64,000 nucleotides of DNA, taken from contig JAAONU010000001.1 in assembly GCA_012932295.1 (NCBI GenBank), forward strand, positions 44,117,134-44,181,133, written 5' to 3'. Both the position numbers and the translations under genes were made by a program. Every line of letters begins with the position of its first letter. Within the stretch, counting starts at the first letter, position 1. Source of the stretch: Cyclina sinensis. Lineage: Eukaryota; Mollusca; Bivalvia; Venerida; Veneridae. The notes below the pieces were generated by a model. The model saw only the letters and a list, made by a program, of their open reading frames with translations, was not told the DNA's origin and did no database searches. Below are positions 22,971 to 36,000 of the stretch, one piece after another.

Positions 22971-25240
22971 CATTATTATAGACCATAGATCAGTTCAGCC
23001 TTTTGCTATGCACACAATAAAAAAAAGTAGAAAAAATTTAAAATATACAAAAAGAAAAACAGCAACAACTTTGTCAGGAAGGCTAGATACCAAGACACTA
23101 TTCGTTTAAACATTAGATTTTCAATACGAAAAAAATGTTACTGCATATCAATGGTTTCTTAATATGACCTATGATATATATAAACATGATGGCACTAAAC
23201 GGCTCCCCTGAGTGTGACAGTATTATTATCAAAATGAAAGAAAGAATAGAAAAATCTACATGCGAAATATCAAACTTTTAGGATATTTAAACAATCCTGG
23301 TAGAGGTTCAATAGACAATGCTATGCACCAACTTTCAGAGTTCTTTGCTCAGTTGTTTTTGACATGAAGATTTTTTAGGTTTTCATTCTTGTTGGCATAG
23401 CAACAGTAGAGTTCAGAATGAAATGATATACTTCAAACAACTTTTATAAAACTTCAAGCAAGGAACACCCTTGCCGTCAGCTCAGACACAAGCATAAGAG
23501 GACATGTTGTCTGCAGCAAAACAATGAAATCAAATAACTCATGACGACACTCACCCGCTTAGTTGAGCTATAAGTGAGACAATTATCGATTTAATACTGA
23601 AAATACTATTTTTGAATTTGATGGTCTAAATTTATGTACAAATGAGTTCAAGACTAGAATTATTCCTTAACTAGAGGGTAATGACAGTTTTATATTTTTC
23701 ATCTGTGCACACAAAGGCTGATGTACTTAGGTGTCAGCTTAAAACTTCCCAAAATTCCCCTACAAATTTTAAAGTACTACTGTTTTCAAATTCAAGGTGC
23801 ATAAACCTACATAATCAGCTACGTACGTGACAAAACATCTCAAATAAAAGCTTGAAATAACATAGAGACTATTCAGTCATGCCCTCTCTCCAACTCTTAA
23901 CTGATTATTATAAATTTAACAAATTATATAGAAGTTGCAGAAAGGAACATCTGTACTAAATTATTTTCAAATTAGTGAAAGCATTGCTGAGGAGAAGAGC
24001 TAAACAAACTTTTGTATGGAACACAATTTTACTGAAAGAACCAAGTGGTTTCAGAGATGCCCTTGGAATGCAATTGTTAATGGAAAGATGGACTACAGAC
24101 ATAATTTCAAGCAGTGAACGATCAAAACATACATTCTGTTCACACAGGAAAATTTTATTTCAAACTTAGTTTTCTTTTGATATAAATGACTGCAGCTTTT
24201 TAACAAATCCATTGACATAACTGGATAGTTATCTAACTTCATTGTCTTGGCTTCATCTGAAACGAAAAGTGGTTTTGATGAAATGTTTTGTCCTCTAGTC
24301 TTGTTTTCAATAGTCAGACAACGTTGTTGTTTACATTCCTGTCCATGCTAACAAAGGTTCGCAAAAACAGATCATCAGGTTAGTTTTCTTTTTGAGTATG
24401 ATAATACTTTCTGTTAAACTTCACACAATCTCTGGAAAAAATGATATGAAAATAAATAAGAAGCCATTATATTAAACATTAATTTTCCATAATAAGTGTG
24501 CACTTACATATGGCTAAACTGTCATCATAGTAAACTTTCACAGGATAAACTTAGCAAGTTACTTTTAAGAAGTTTTTACATATATGTATGATATATTGTA
24601 TGATATATTGTATTACAATTATCTCTGTCTGACTGCTATGAATTTTTATCAATATGACAATAACTGATTTCTGTTCTCTCTGCTCTTCATCTGTATTCTA
24701 ATAACTATCTATTTTCACTAGATTTGATCCTTGGTGGTAAAGGTGCAGTTTATCAAATTTCCCCTTTTTTGCGTCAGTTATACTGCTTAAATCAAAGACT
24801 ACAGACAGCTTTACTAAACTGCCAAAAAACCTGATTATTATTGAAATGTTTCAGACTGGCTATGAGGAAACCCAAACATATTTGAAGCACTAACCATTTC
24901 AATAATGCCAATTTGAACTGATTTTTAAAAAAAGTATTATGCGTGTTTTTTGTGTTTTTGTTGTTGTTGTTTTTTTTTCTTTTTTTCTTTGAAGGGGGGG
25001 GGGTTAACTCATAGCTTTGCAGTAAATGAATTTTCATGTCTTTTATTTTCCTTTTCACTGGAAATGCCATGCTTCAGAACTGACAATTGTTTTAGCTCTT
25101 GGTGATTTCTTTCGACATTAATAGTTTACCAAAATATCAATTTATTTCCTCCTGAAGCGCTGTTATATTTAATGCATGAAATCTGAAAATCCATGAAAAC
25201 TATACTGAGAATAAATCTTTGCAAGAATGACATATGGATT
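22061..25240. other. Non-coding; R2 repeat copy and ATT microsatellite
   Basis: R2 copy 2 lies at about 22575-22890 ('tcttctgtcgagatgctag', 'ttcttcaattactgtca', 'attagactcagtacgga'), followed by an (ATT)n tract at 22930-22979. A T- and G-rich low-complexity run lies at 24950-25015. No gene is supported. Confidence 0.45.
22930..22979. repeat. (ATT)n microsatellite
   Basis: About sixteen ATT units with one interruption near the end; it directly follows an R2 repeat copy. Confidence 0.95.
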
Positions 25241-27472
25241 ATAACAAGAGGGCCATGATGGCCCAAAACCGATCACCTGGGTCTCATTGCTCATGTTACA
25301 AGTATTGTTATTGGTTGTTATGGGTGTTCGTTGTTCGCAAGTTTGAATAAGTTTGCAATAAGTTTGAAGACTCTGTGTGTAATGGTACTTAAATTTTTGA
25401 GCAGAAATAGTTTTACTCTACAGGTCCCAGTGAACTTGACCTTTGACCTACAGACCCCAAAATCAATAGGGTTCTTCTAATATAATTACTCTATGAAGAT
25501 TGAAGGTTCTGGGTGTAATGGTACTCCAGTTACTGAGAAGAAATAGTTTTCACTCTACAGGTCCCTGTGACCTTGACTTTTGACCTATGACCCCAAAAAT
25601 GACAGGGTTCTTTTACCAAGTAAAGACAATCATCCTATGAAGTTTGAAGGCTCTGGGTAAAATAGTACTCCAGTTACTGACCAGAAACAGTTTTCACTCG
25701 AGGTCCCTGTGAACTTTACCGTTGACCTGTGGACCCTAAAAACAATAGAGTTCTTCTAATACAATTATCCTATAAAGTTTGAAGGCTCTGGGTGTAATGG
25801 TACTACAGTTACTCTGCAGGAATACATTTCATTCTACAGGTTCCTGTAGACATACTAGCCCCAAAAACAATACGGTTCTTCTATTTAGTAAAAGCAATTA
25901 TTCTATAAAGTTTGAAGGCTCTTGGTGAAATCTTACTCCTGTTACTGAGTGGAAACGGTTTTCACTCTAGAGGTCCCTCTGACCTTGACCTTTGACCTAC
26001 TGACCCAAAAAACAAAAAGGTTTTTTTTTTTTCAACTCAATAAGGGCAATAACCCTGTGGAGTTTGAAGGCTTTGGGTCAACTGGTACTCAAGTTATTAA
26101 AAGGAAACGAAGCGTGACAGACAGACAGACAGACAAAAATGTCTCCATCAGAAGGGCGGGGTTGGGGGTTGGGGGGAGATATAACAACGAATAACTGAAG
26201 GTCTAACCCTTAATGTTTCAGAGCAGCAGATTTTTTTAAGTTTTCCCTATATAAGTTTTTGTGTAAAATCAAATGACAGTCCCAGATGGGGTCAGTTTTG
26301 ACCCCTGTGTCATGATTTGAACAAACTTCGTAAATGTCCACTAGACAATGCTGCACACTAAATATCTAAACTCTAGGCCTTGTAGTTTCTGACAAGAAGA
26401 TTTTTGAAGTTTTTCCTATATAACTCTATGTAAACAAGTGACCCCCGGGGGCAGGGCCAATTTTGCCTAGTGGCTATGATTTGAACAAACTTGGTAGAGG
26501 TTCAATAGAAAATGCTGTACACTAAATATCTTAACTCTAGGCCTTGTGGCATCTGAAAAGAAGGTTTTTAAAGTTTTTTTTCCGAAATAACTCTATTTAA
26601 AACATGTGACCACTGGGGCGGGGCCATTTTTGACCCAGGGGCCATGATTTGAACAAACTTGGTAGAGGTCCTCTAGACAATGCTGCATACAAAATATCTA
26701 AGCTCTATGCCTTTTGGTTTCTGATGTGAAGATTTTTCAAACTTTTTTCTGTATGACTCTATTAAACAAGTGACCCCGGGCCAGGGCCTATTTTGACCCA
26801 GTGGCTATGATTTGAACAAACTTAGTAGAAGCCCTTTAAACAATGCTATACATCAAATATCTAAACTGTAGGCCTTGTGGTTTCTGACAAGAAGATTTTT
26901 TTAAAGTTTTTCCTATATAATTCTATGTAAAACATGTAACCCCTGGGGTGGGGCCATTTTTGACCCAGGGACAATGATTTGAACAAACTTGGTAGAGGTC
27001 TACTGGACAATGCTGCACACCAAATATCTAAACTCTAGGCCTTAGGGTTTCTGACAAGAAGATTTTTAACTTTTCCCTATATAAATCTATGTTAAATCAA
27101 CTGACCCCTGGGTGGGGTCAGTTTTGACTCCAGGGTCATAAAATGAACAAACCTGTTAGAGGTCCACTAGATGATGCTTAATACCAAATATCTAAGCTCC
27201 AGTCCTTGAGGTTTCGGAGAAGAAGATTTTAAAGATCCAACTTTTAAAATCTATTTTTAGCTCCAGTGAACCAGAAATGCAATGGACCAGAACCATTTGA
27301 ACAATCTTGGTAGATCTTCATGCAAGGAACATCCCAGGCAGGTTTCATTATATTTGGCCCATTGGTTTCAGAGGAGATGTCGTTTGAATTAAAAGTTGAC
27401 GACGGACGAACGGACAACGGACAAAGCCAGATCAGAAAAGCTCACCCTGAGCACTTTGTGCTCAGATGAGCT
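25241..27472 (+). repeat. Composite tandem repeat with palindromic head and hairpin end
   Basis: The head is GGGCCATGATGGCCC (25250-25264). Part A, to about 26200, has units of roughly 140 bp ('gaaggctctgggtgtaatgg', 'ggtccctgtgaccttgac') and ends in (GACA)n at 26116-26135. Part B, 26210-27430, has units near 180 bp ('tttgaacaaacttggtagag', 'ccaaatatctaaactctagg'). It ends in a hairpin, AGCTCACCCTGAGCAC against GTGCTCAGATGAGCT, at 27439-27472. Non-coding. Confidence 0.75.
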
Positions 27473-28384
27473 AAACATGTACCTTATACAATTTAGAACT
27501 GCACTTACATGATAAGCTACTTAAAATGCTAAAGGACGGATGGGCAGACAACCAGTGCATAATAAAATATGCCGGCGTATGAAAGCGGAAAACAGTATTT
27601 AAATATACTAGAATTACTGCAAACATTCTATAAAATATCAGTAAGTACTAACAAGGAGCTGTCATGAACACTCAGCTCACTTAAAATAATCATAAAACTA
27701 ATGTTCATTTAGTCTTTAAAATCCATTCTGCATATTTCAATGAAATACAAATAGATGAAAATCATAACGATTCAGGTAGCTCATACTAGTTTTACACAGA
27801 AATTAAGGGGATGGCAACAACTCAAATTGTGTCCATCAAACTGAAAATCAAAACACATCAACTGAAAAGAGAATTACAGTTATTGTGACAGAAGTGAAGA
27901 CAACCTATAACAAAAACATAAATTTCAGACAAAACACTGGCCTGAAACATCAGCTGCAAGACAAAAACTGCCCATAAGCACCACTTTCAGAGCTACTGCT
28001 ATGGCAAAGTATATGAAACAGACAAGTAGTTCAAAAGCACCCCTTGCTTCTTGTTCATTTGCTACGGCACGCCTAAATCAGCTACAGCTAAATAGCTGCC
28101 ATTACCATTGTTTCTGCAAAAAAATGCACTTATCTCCTACATCCGGGACCGGTGACTGCCAGATTTCCTTACTCCAAATTTCAAGCCCCTACTTCACAAT
28201 GATTACATTTCAATACTGTTCAATTAAGGAAACAAAAAAGAAAACTTATGCTGATCACCCAACACACTCATATTCTTATGTATTAATCAATTTAGACTTC
28301 CACAATGAACATAATTCAAAGAAGAACGTGTCCAGATATTCTTCCTTTTACGAAGCATTATCATCAGAACAAAAAATCTTTTAA
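27473..28384. other. No supported gene
   Basis: Contains the longest frame of the window outside repeats (28001-28384, plus, 127 codons), but it has no recognisable domain, is serine/cysteine rich in a way random frames can be, and has no splice context. Confidence 0.35.
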
Positions 28385-29235
28385 TGCCCTCGAAGGGTGG
28401 CATATAGTAGTAGTCGCACTGTCCGTCCGTAATTCCGTCTTTCTGTCTGTTCGTCCGTCTGTCCGTCCGTCCGTGTCATCTTCTAGCTTGCAATACCTCC
28501 TACAAAATTCTCATCTGAATTTACCAAACTTTCACACAATGGTCGTTATCAAGTACCGCAGTGCATGTACTCCGGCTTTTGTGATTTTTGCGGAGTAATT
28601 GCTCTTTGTATATAACTGGACTTAATATTTTTTAATTCCGCAACTCCTCCTTCTTTTCCCAAGGGGCCTTCATCACACTTTCACTGAATAATCATAATCA
28701 GGTGCTGCAGTGCATATACTCTGATAACTTTAGCAAAGTAACTGCCTTTGTTAAATTTTACTGTATATTTCTTCTGTGCACAGCTTCTTCTACATTCCTC
28801 ATGCAATCATCACTAGTCTTTCAAAAAATGATAACTATCAAGTGCCACAGCGCATATACTCAGGCTTTGGCGAACCAATTATTTTTGGTGGAGTTATTGC
28901 CCTTTGTTTAATTTAAATTATTATTTTTTCTGTGCGCAACTCCTCCTACATTTCCAATTGGATTTTCACTAAACTTGCACAGAATGATGACTATCAAGTG
29001 TCACAGTGCATATTCTTAGGCGTTTGCGATTCTATTATTTTTGGCATAGTTATAGCCCTTTGTTTCATTTTTCTTAATATTGCTTCTGTGCACAACTCTT
29101 TCTACATTTATGATGCAATTTTCACTATTTTTTCACAAAATGATAACCGGCCTTTGCAATTTGATCATTTTTGCAGAGTTATTGTCCCTTTTTTAATTTT
29201 ACTTATATTGCTTCCGTGTGCAACGCGTACAATTT
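28385..29235 (+). repeat. gtccgtccgt-headed tandem repeat
   Basis: Starts 'gccctcgaagggtggcatat', then gtccgt runs (28419-28475), then units of roughly 190 bp with 'gcaactcctcctacatt', 'gataactatcaagtgccac' and 'gcatatactc'. Non-coding dispersed repeat. Confidence 0.7.
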
Positions 29236-29794
29236 TATAACGAAATTATATTTTCGACTATAGTGTTTCACTGGAGCATTAAAATTAAAAAGGTAAGAAA
29301 CTGTTTTGAAACACTTCTTCTGTAAAAGATATGAGGTTACCTATGAGTACAAAAACACTAAATCAATATCTTTTGAAACAGGTCCTTTTTTGGAAATTAT
29401 TAATTCTACCAGCCATGCAAATAGCTTAAGGACATGTAATAGTTTTACCCCTGAGTGTATGGGTACCTTGTTCAGTTCACAGACTGCAAAAGGTTTTGGA
29501 ATAAATGATCAATGTAACATCAAGCTATGAGCTCCCATGACTGTGACCATTGCCATGGTTCGGGGCCATTCGTGTATGTGACACATTTCTTGCTCAACTT
29601 GAAATAGTAAGCAATAACAATTTCCAAATGCCATTACCTTTTGACATTTCTTCTTCAAGATTGAAGGCATATACCAATTTAAAGACCTACAGTTCATACA
29701 GACTTATCATAATGGACTAACCATCACCATTTACATAACACTGCTTTGCATGTCAGCCATTCTGTCTAATGTTAAAACTTTGTAATAATTTTCC

Positions 29795-29990
29795 ATAATT
29801 ACTGTCTCGGCAAGGCTTCTGTTTTACGACTGGTGTAAATAAACCTAGATTTTCTTATAAATATTAGCACAGCACAATAGTCACCGCTGACAATGTTCTG
29901 CAGATGTGCCAAATGTTTGTAAACATGGCCTATAATCTGCGGTGTGGTTTAGTGTATAATACATTGATGAAAATAATTGATAACAACCTC
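29795..29990 (+). repeat. Dispersed repeat family R1, copy 2
   Basis: 'aattactgtctcggcaagg', 'gtgtaaataaacctag', 'cttataaatattagcacag', 'gccaaatgtttgtaaa' and 'ataatacattgatgaaaa' align with the copy at 48712-48900 along its whole length. Confidence 0.65.
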
Positions 29991-30446
29991 TCATATTAAT
30001 GGAATTTTACTTTTATACGGCGCATGTTACCGTTAACACATTCAGTTTATCAGATCACAGATAAAGAAAGAACTGTGTTGAAGTGTTTTTAGCAAATCTG
30101 GTCAATATCTTCCTCGCCTCATTTTTTCCTTGCACCTTTCATACCAGTTTATGATTTCTAAATGAAAAAAAAAAGTTTTGTTTTGTTGTTACTGTTGCAA
30201 GATATGGAATAAATATTGAAACGATAACATTCAACTAAAAAGATTCTAACAAATCTGACCGCAAATATATCACAAGTACTATATAAATCGAACGGGGGAA
30301 TAACAGTTACAATTATAATCAAGAAAACGGGGCATTGAAAGGAGAGAAAGTGATGTCACCAGAAACAGTGCTGAAAGAGACGTTAGACATATCCTCCATA
30401 CGACTTATCAAAAGGACCAAGTTGTAATTTAAGCAAGGAAACATAC

Positions 30447-30524
30447 GTTGTATACGCTGATCGATTTCATCCGACAATACGTAATCCTGTTGCTGTCTTA
30501 CAGCTGAGTCAAACCAAGTTGCAG
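30447..30524 (-). CDS. Isolated exon-like segment, unrecognised
   Basis: On the minus strand AATWFDSAVRQQQDYVLSDE, then IDQRIQ and one base, then donor GTATGT. Possible acceptors are GCAAG (exon from 30524) or GACTCAG (from 30503). The peptide composition looks coding, and the segment lies on the same strand as the kinase, 12.5 kb downstream. No partner exon was identified, so it may be a chance frame or a relic. Confidence 0.18.
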
Positions 30525-31229
30525 CTTGCAAGATTAGTTTCAAATATTTAGTCAGAAGAATATGGGACAGAGTGACGAAATTCAAAATCGATGAATAACT
30601 AAATGTGATAAAAGTTAACATTTGATAACTGATTCACTTTTTTTTAAGTGCGAGTACCTTTGAAGAGTTGGCGTAATGAAAATTAAAGAGGTGGCATAAT
30701 TAAAATTGACTTAAGTATTATGCATAAATATATATGACAGAAATAATACGAGTTGAACGAAGCCAAAGACGCATTTATGAATTGTTATTTCCTTTTTGTA
30801 GCCAGTATTTTTAAATTTTAATATTCTTATTGTTAATTGTTATTTAAGACAAAGCATCGGGTCCAAGATAAAAGGAAAGTGCATGTATGTATTTTTTGAG
30901 TTTTTATTCTTTAAATCAATTTTGATGAGTTTTTATTTCCTATTTGTCCATACAAACGTTTTTGAAAAAAATGACAATTCTTGTCGAATCTCATGTTTTG
31001 CATAGAATTATAAACTTGTTATAACAATAAAAAATGAAAAGTAGTATGCATTTGAGTTTGAAGCATATATAAACAACACTTTCAGCAGATAAAAAAGCAT
31101 TTTACTTGAATCTATGAATAAAAGACATGAACCCATTTAATATACTCAATAGATCATTCCATCCTTAAAGTTGTGCATGTCCATTTTCAATTAAAAGGGT
31201 TTCTGGTGTATTTTTCAATTTCATTCTAT

Positions 31230-31340
31230 TTAGTGAAGAAAGTCCTTCATGCGAACAGTGAAGACCCTGATCAGACGCCGCATATCACGGCTTGCCTATG
31301 TCTACTTTTGTAGGCGCTAGACATTATTGGGTTAATGACA
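31230..31340 (+). repeat. Short dispersed repeat fragment (agacgccgcat type)
   Basis: 'agtgaagaccctgatcagac' followed by 'gccgcatatcacgg' and 'taggcgctagac' looks like a common bivalve interspersed repeat. Boundaries are uncertain. Confidence 0.35.
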
Positions 31341-31569
31341 GAGAACAATATTTGCTGCTTTTTAGTTCAACTTTGGATCATACATACTAATTTCAACTGA
31401 TTTGTAAAATAAATATTCTGCCGGTAAGCTGTTTTCTTTGGAAAACATAATTCATTTAGTTCCTGTCAGAACTCATTACAATAAAGATATAACACTCTAC
31501 AAATATCATAGTACTACAAATAGTAACATGGTCCGGGAAAAGAACACGATTAAACAGGTATATATTAAT

Positions 31570-31700
31570 TAGCATTGCTAGTCATAGCCGGTTTGAACTC
31601 TGTCTGCCGTCGTGTTTTTTCCGGACAGTTGTGCTAATTTCTTGCAGATTACTCATACTGTTCTCGACTGGCTCCATGTTGACCTTTTATTTCTATCAAA
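31570..31700 (+). repeat. Dispersed repeat family R6, copy 1
   Basis: 'tgctagtcatagccgg', 'tgaactctgtctgcc' and 'gctaatttcttgcagatta' match 54905-55050 in the same order and orientation. Confidence 0.6.
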
Positions 31701-32444
31701 ATAAGTCTTTGTAGTGTAAGAATAAAAGTTACAGAGGCATTCTCTCTTACGTGACTGCAGACTGTTATTTCAGTTCTACTTCGCATTATTGTAAAGAAAA
31801 CATAAATGATCATTTACCCGATTGCCAAGCTAGAGAAAATATTGACGATCTTATATTGTTTATATAAGTGTAATTAAGTTAACGCAAACATTCAAAGTAG
31901 AATTTGATATAAACATATAAATAGGCTATTTTTAGATTATTTGTTTTTCTAATATGTCCTTGTCTGTTGTTTCGATACAGAGTTGTTATCAATATTGCTT
32001 AAACTATTAAAGCACCGATAACTTTAAATCATATTTAATTTTCCATTTTCTGCTTTATCTAAAGTCCTTCACTCAACAACAACCTATAAAATATACTTAT
32101 TCAACTAAAACAATACATGTTTTTCATGGCGTCAGAAAAGAAGCCACAGTATGTTAGGAAAATCTATAATTTAAATAGGTTGACAAGTCTCGCAAATTTC
32201 AATGAAAAAAAACCTCATTTTTACAGGACAATTCAGTCATTTGTGCAACATTTAGTATGTTTTGCACTGATCATATTTCTAGTCATACTGGTCTCATACA
32301 TCCGTAGAAGTGCACCTTCTGTTTGTACGCCTTTTAGAAACTATGTTTTATATGTACATTGCAATTAGATCCTTTAAAGTTTTCGATATTTTATGAAAAG
32401 AAAATCACAAAAAATAAGATTAATTATGTCTAAAGACACTTTAT

Positions 32445-32625
32445 TGAGCTGCTGTTTTCAGTTATTCACCATTAAGAAGGGTATTCTAGGATGGAAAAAA
32501 GATCATTTTGATAAAGTATTCTGTATCTTACTTCATCTGACGCTTTGTATGATGCCTAAAGTTAGTTTTATATCAGGTGGCGATTTCATTCGGTAGATAT
32601 AACATCTACACGAGCAAAGTATTAC
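32445..32625 (+). repeat. Dispersed repeat family R3, copy 2
   Basis: 'gctgctgttttcagttattc', 'cattttgataaagtattctg' and 'ttcatctgacgct' match the copy at 56043. Diverged and non-coding. Confidence 0.6.
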
Positions 32626-33119
32626 TTAGATTGTATTGCCAAATATTTATTTAATAAATATAGATTTATTTTAAGCATATGCATAGTAAGTCAAATTATT
32701 ACTAATAATTTGACATGAAAGTTTGAACTCATAATAAATTATATACCTATACCGGTATATAACGTCGAAGGAACATGAACTTTGTTAACTGATAAACAGA
32801 AGCTTAATTTCATCTGGGCAGGAATTTAGCACAGAGAAACATGCTTTGGCTTCCACAGAGCAACAGTTCATTGGATTACTAGATCAGCGCTGACAAAGTG
32901 CTTTCCTGTATTTTTGTTTGCTGTTTGTTACGCTTTCTTCTACAGGAAGAACTAATTCAAGTGTTTCCTAATTTGTCCCCTGACTATACGATAATAAACA
33001 CTTACCTTTAAACATTTGAAATAAAAAATGAAGTTCTATCATACAGTTTCATTTATTTTCAAATAAGAAACAATCATCGGATTAATTTAAATTAATTGAA
33101 CGTTGTTGATGCAGCAATG

Positions 33120-33137
33120 CACACACACACACACACA
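33120..33137. repeat. (CA)n microsatellite
   Basis: About nine CA units in intergenic sequence. Confidence 0.95.
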
Positions 33138-34035
33138 TACGCACATTTTTTATATAGAATGATTCGAATCATTTCAATTAATTTGTTTGATACAATTTAC
33201 ATTTATCATAACAACAAGTGCATATTTTTTTTATCTTAATAAGTTTATTTTATGTACGCAAATTAAATATTTTATTTCTAACAAGAAAGAGAGAATGGTG
33301 AAGAAACCTATCAAGCAAATTAACAGTTTTAAGATCCTTTAAACATTGATGTTATTCCCAGCATAAAGAAACAAAATTATTAAGTATTTCTCCGTCATCA
33401 TAGCATGCAGAGATTAGGTGAATGCAAATATTTACATATTAAATTCCCATTTATAAAATACAAAAACTTCGGTATCAATACAAATGTAATTCTGTGATCG
33501 AAATTTCCTGTATTACGATGATTGGTCTACATTTTATTTTGTACTTTAAGATAAGCATTGATGTAAGAGAACTTTTCTTCTAAACAATCTGCCCACAAGA
33601 TATTACACTGAAATTCCCAGTAACGATTCATCGATATGTTATATATTTCTGATATAACTCAGCGGTATGTATATCATATAATATGATAAGAGTTATAGCC
33701 TGGATGTTATGATGTTTTCGAAAAATCTTCTTTGATTTTTAACTTATCACAAATATGTATTTTCATCGTATTTTCGTCGTCCTGGATATAAAAGTCATAG
33801 TAATAAAATAAGCTGGGTAGCCATTTCTTTATATAATCATCCTCCTTTACGGCGGTAACAAAGCCTTACAGTCTATCAAAAAACAGTGTAAGTCAATTAC
33901 TTATGCATTTATGGCTTTGGTATCTGATACAATAATTCTTGTGCACTTCATAGAGGACGTTATCTGGTACATTTTCTGTGAATAAAGCATAATTTCTTTA
34001 AGACACACAGGCAAGAAAACAACATCAAAGATACG

Positions 34036-34339
34036 ACTGGTTTCCATTAATATGAGGCTGCAACTTCCTACGTACTGGTTTCAATTAATGTCAGGCTGCA
34101 ACTTCCTACGTACTGGTTTCCATTAATGTCAGGCTGCAACTTCCTACGTACTGGTTTCCATTAATGTCAGGCTGCAACTTCCTACGTACTGGTTTCCTTT
34201 AATGTCAAGCTGCAACTTCCTACGTACTGGTTTCCATTAATGTCAGGCTGCAACTTCCTACGTACTGGTTTCCATTAATGTCAGGCTGCAACTTCCTACG
34301 TACTGGTTTCCATTAATGTCAGGCTGCAACTTCCTACGT
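34036..34339 (+). repeat. Minisatellite: eight copies of a 38-bp unit
   Basis: The unit begins ACTGGTTTCCATTAATGTCA and ends ACTTCCTACGT. Five of the eight copies are identical; copies 1, 2 and 5 carry one to a few changes. The array ends where a ninth copy breaks off at 'actgatttg'. It lies in intergenic DNA about 8.7 kb 3' of the kinase stop. Confidence 0.97.
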
Positions 34340-35419
34340 ACTGATTTGTTAAAGTACAATGTTTCAAAATAACGATTTCAAGCTACTACATAGTGTGTAA
34401 TTGTAAATGCTATTTATTGTTTTAATAAAGGAGATAAGGTAGTGACAAGGCTTGGATGGCAACTATGACTAAACTGGCGTCTTTAAAAGAGATAGACAAT
34501 GTGTAGCAAAACAGGTATTTCCTACCGTCTATTAAGCGTACTTATCGTTTTTAAGAAGGCTATGAACGAGGACATAGAAATACGGTAAGATGTACGAACT
34601 AATAGTAGGAGTTTTTTTAAATCTTACAAATGCAGTTTAAAAATGTTATACCATGCACTAGCCATGGGACTCAGTAAAATATCTATTTACTGGTATTACA
34701 GAAAAATCATGAAGTCAAGTAGTTAGTTTGAACAATGTTTGCCTCTATCTATAACTTCAACAAATCCCTCTGTTATTTGAGACGTAGTTACCCTCGAGTT
34801 TCGCATTCATAAAACTGCAATATTTCTATTTACGCATGATAAGATTTGACGAATAACACATTCAACCTTTACAATTTATTATTTTACGAACTTTAAAAAT
34901 ACTTGAGCACCTAGTTCTCTCAGACGAGTCATGTCCAACGTCTTTCTAAAGCAGATCTTCCAAAAATTTAATATGCCTTCCCAAACTTTTGACCTAATTA
35001 ATAGATGAATAAAAACTGTGGTCGACTTAAAGTAATAAACTCAAATGACATAACTATTTCTTTAGTCAAAACGTGTAAACTGTCGAAGAAGAAGGTACGT
35101 GACAGTTTCGAGGCGCATTAATTGGCTACATTACGTTCAAATGAAAGAAACGGAAACAATGGGCTATCGCAATGCGAAAATAATGCCTCCCGAATATAAT
35201 ATGTTGTAACTACTTCTTGATTTCTGTATACCTTCTTTGTAGTATTGATATATAGGTCTATGCATATTGTTTTATCATATATTATACGTCATTACTGTTA
35301 CAGGTCTTTTGCAATTGTGTGTGACGACATCTTCTGAGTACCTGACTATTTTATGAATTGTACACTTTGCTTTCGTAGAAATATGATGATGTTTTTTCTC
35401 CTCTTGATACGTTTTCTAG

Positions 35420-36000
35420 TCAGTTTGTACAAATTAAACAACAATTCCTATTAATTCTACTAAGCCGTAGGCGCTAGCAGCTGGAAATACTTGAAAGCGT
35501 TTGATCTTGGACTATTAAGCTGGGTGTGAATAAAAGCCAGTGTACTTCGGAAACAGGTACCTTTGAATTTCTTTGATTTTTTTTCAACTTATGGTGCCTA
35601 TCTTTCGTCAGCTTTGTTACTGTTAAAATAAACAGACCTTAAGGTTGTTGAATCTGAATGTAAGACGATAAACTCTTATTCAGTACATCTGCACAGGTAA
35701 CCTTGCTAAAAATGTGAAATTATTGCAAGCTGCAGACGACAGAATCATGACTCATAATCATGCTTCTGTTTCAGATCATGGTGTATGACGTGTGAATAGA
35801 AAAGGTGCTGATGAGTTGATGAAGGAAATTTGTTATAATTTGGTTCAATTTACTGGAAGAATAGTTGTTGTGACTTGTAAATTAATGAAATTTCAAAGGT
35901 GGCAGAATTCAGAATTTAGGTGCCAATTTGGACAGATATGTGTGACACAGGGTGTTCTAAATTTAGCTGACAGAAAATTACAAACTAAAATTATTTGATT
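35420..36000 (+). repeat. Dispersed repeat family R7, copy 1
   Basis: 'caattcctattaattctac', 'gtaggcgctagcagctgg', 'gtgctgatgagttgatgaag' and later 'ggtgttctaaatttagctg' correspond in order to 58580-59130. A partial third copy is at 39270-39480. Confidence 0.5.

Noticed and set aside
28001..28384. 127-codon plus-strand frame as a gene
   Set aside because: No domain, no splice or promoter context, adjoining repeats; length is within what chance and biased composition give in 64 kb.
34036..34339. CRISPR array from eight 38-bp repeats
   Set aside because: Repeats are directly adjacent with no spacers, so this is a minisatellite.
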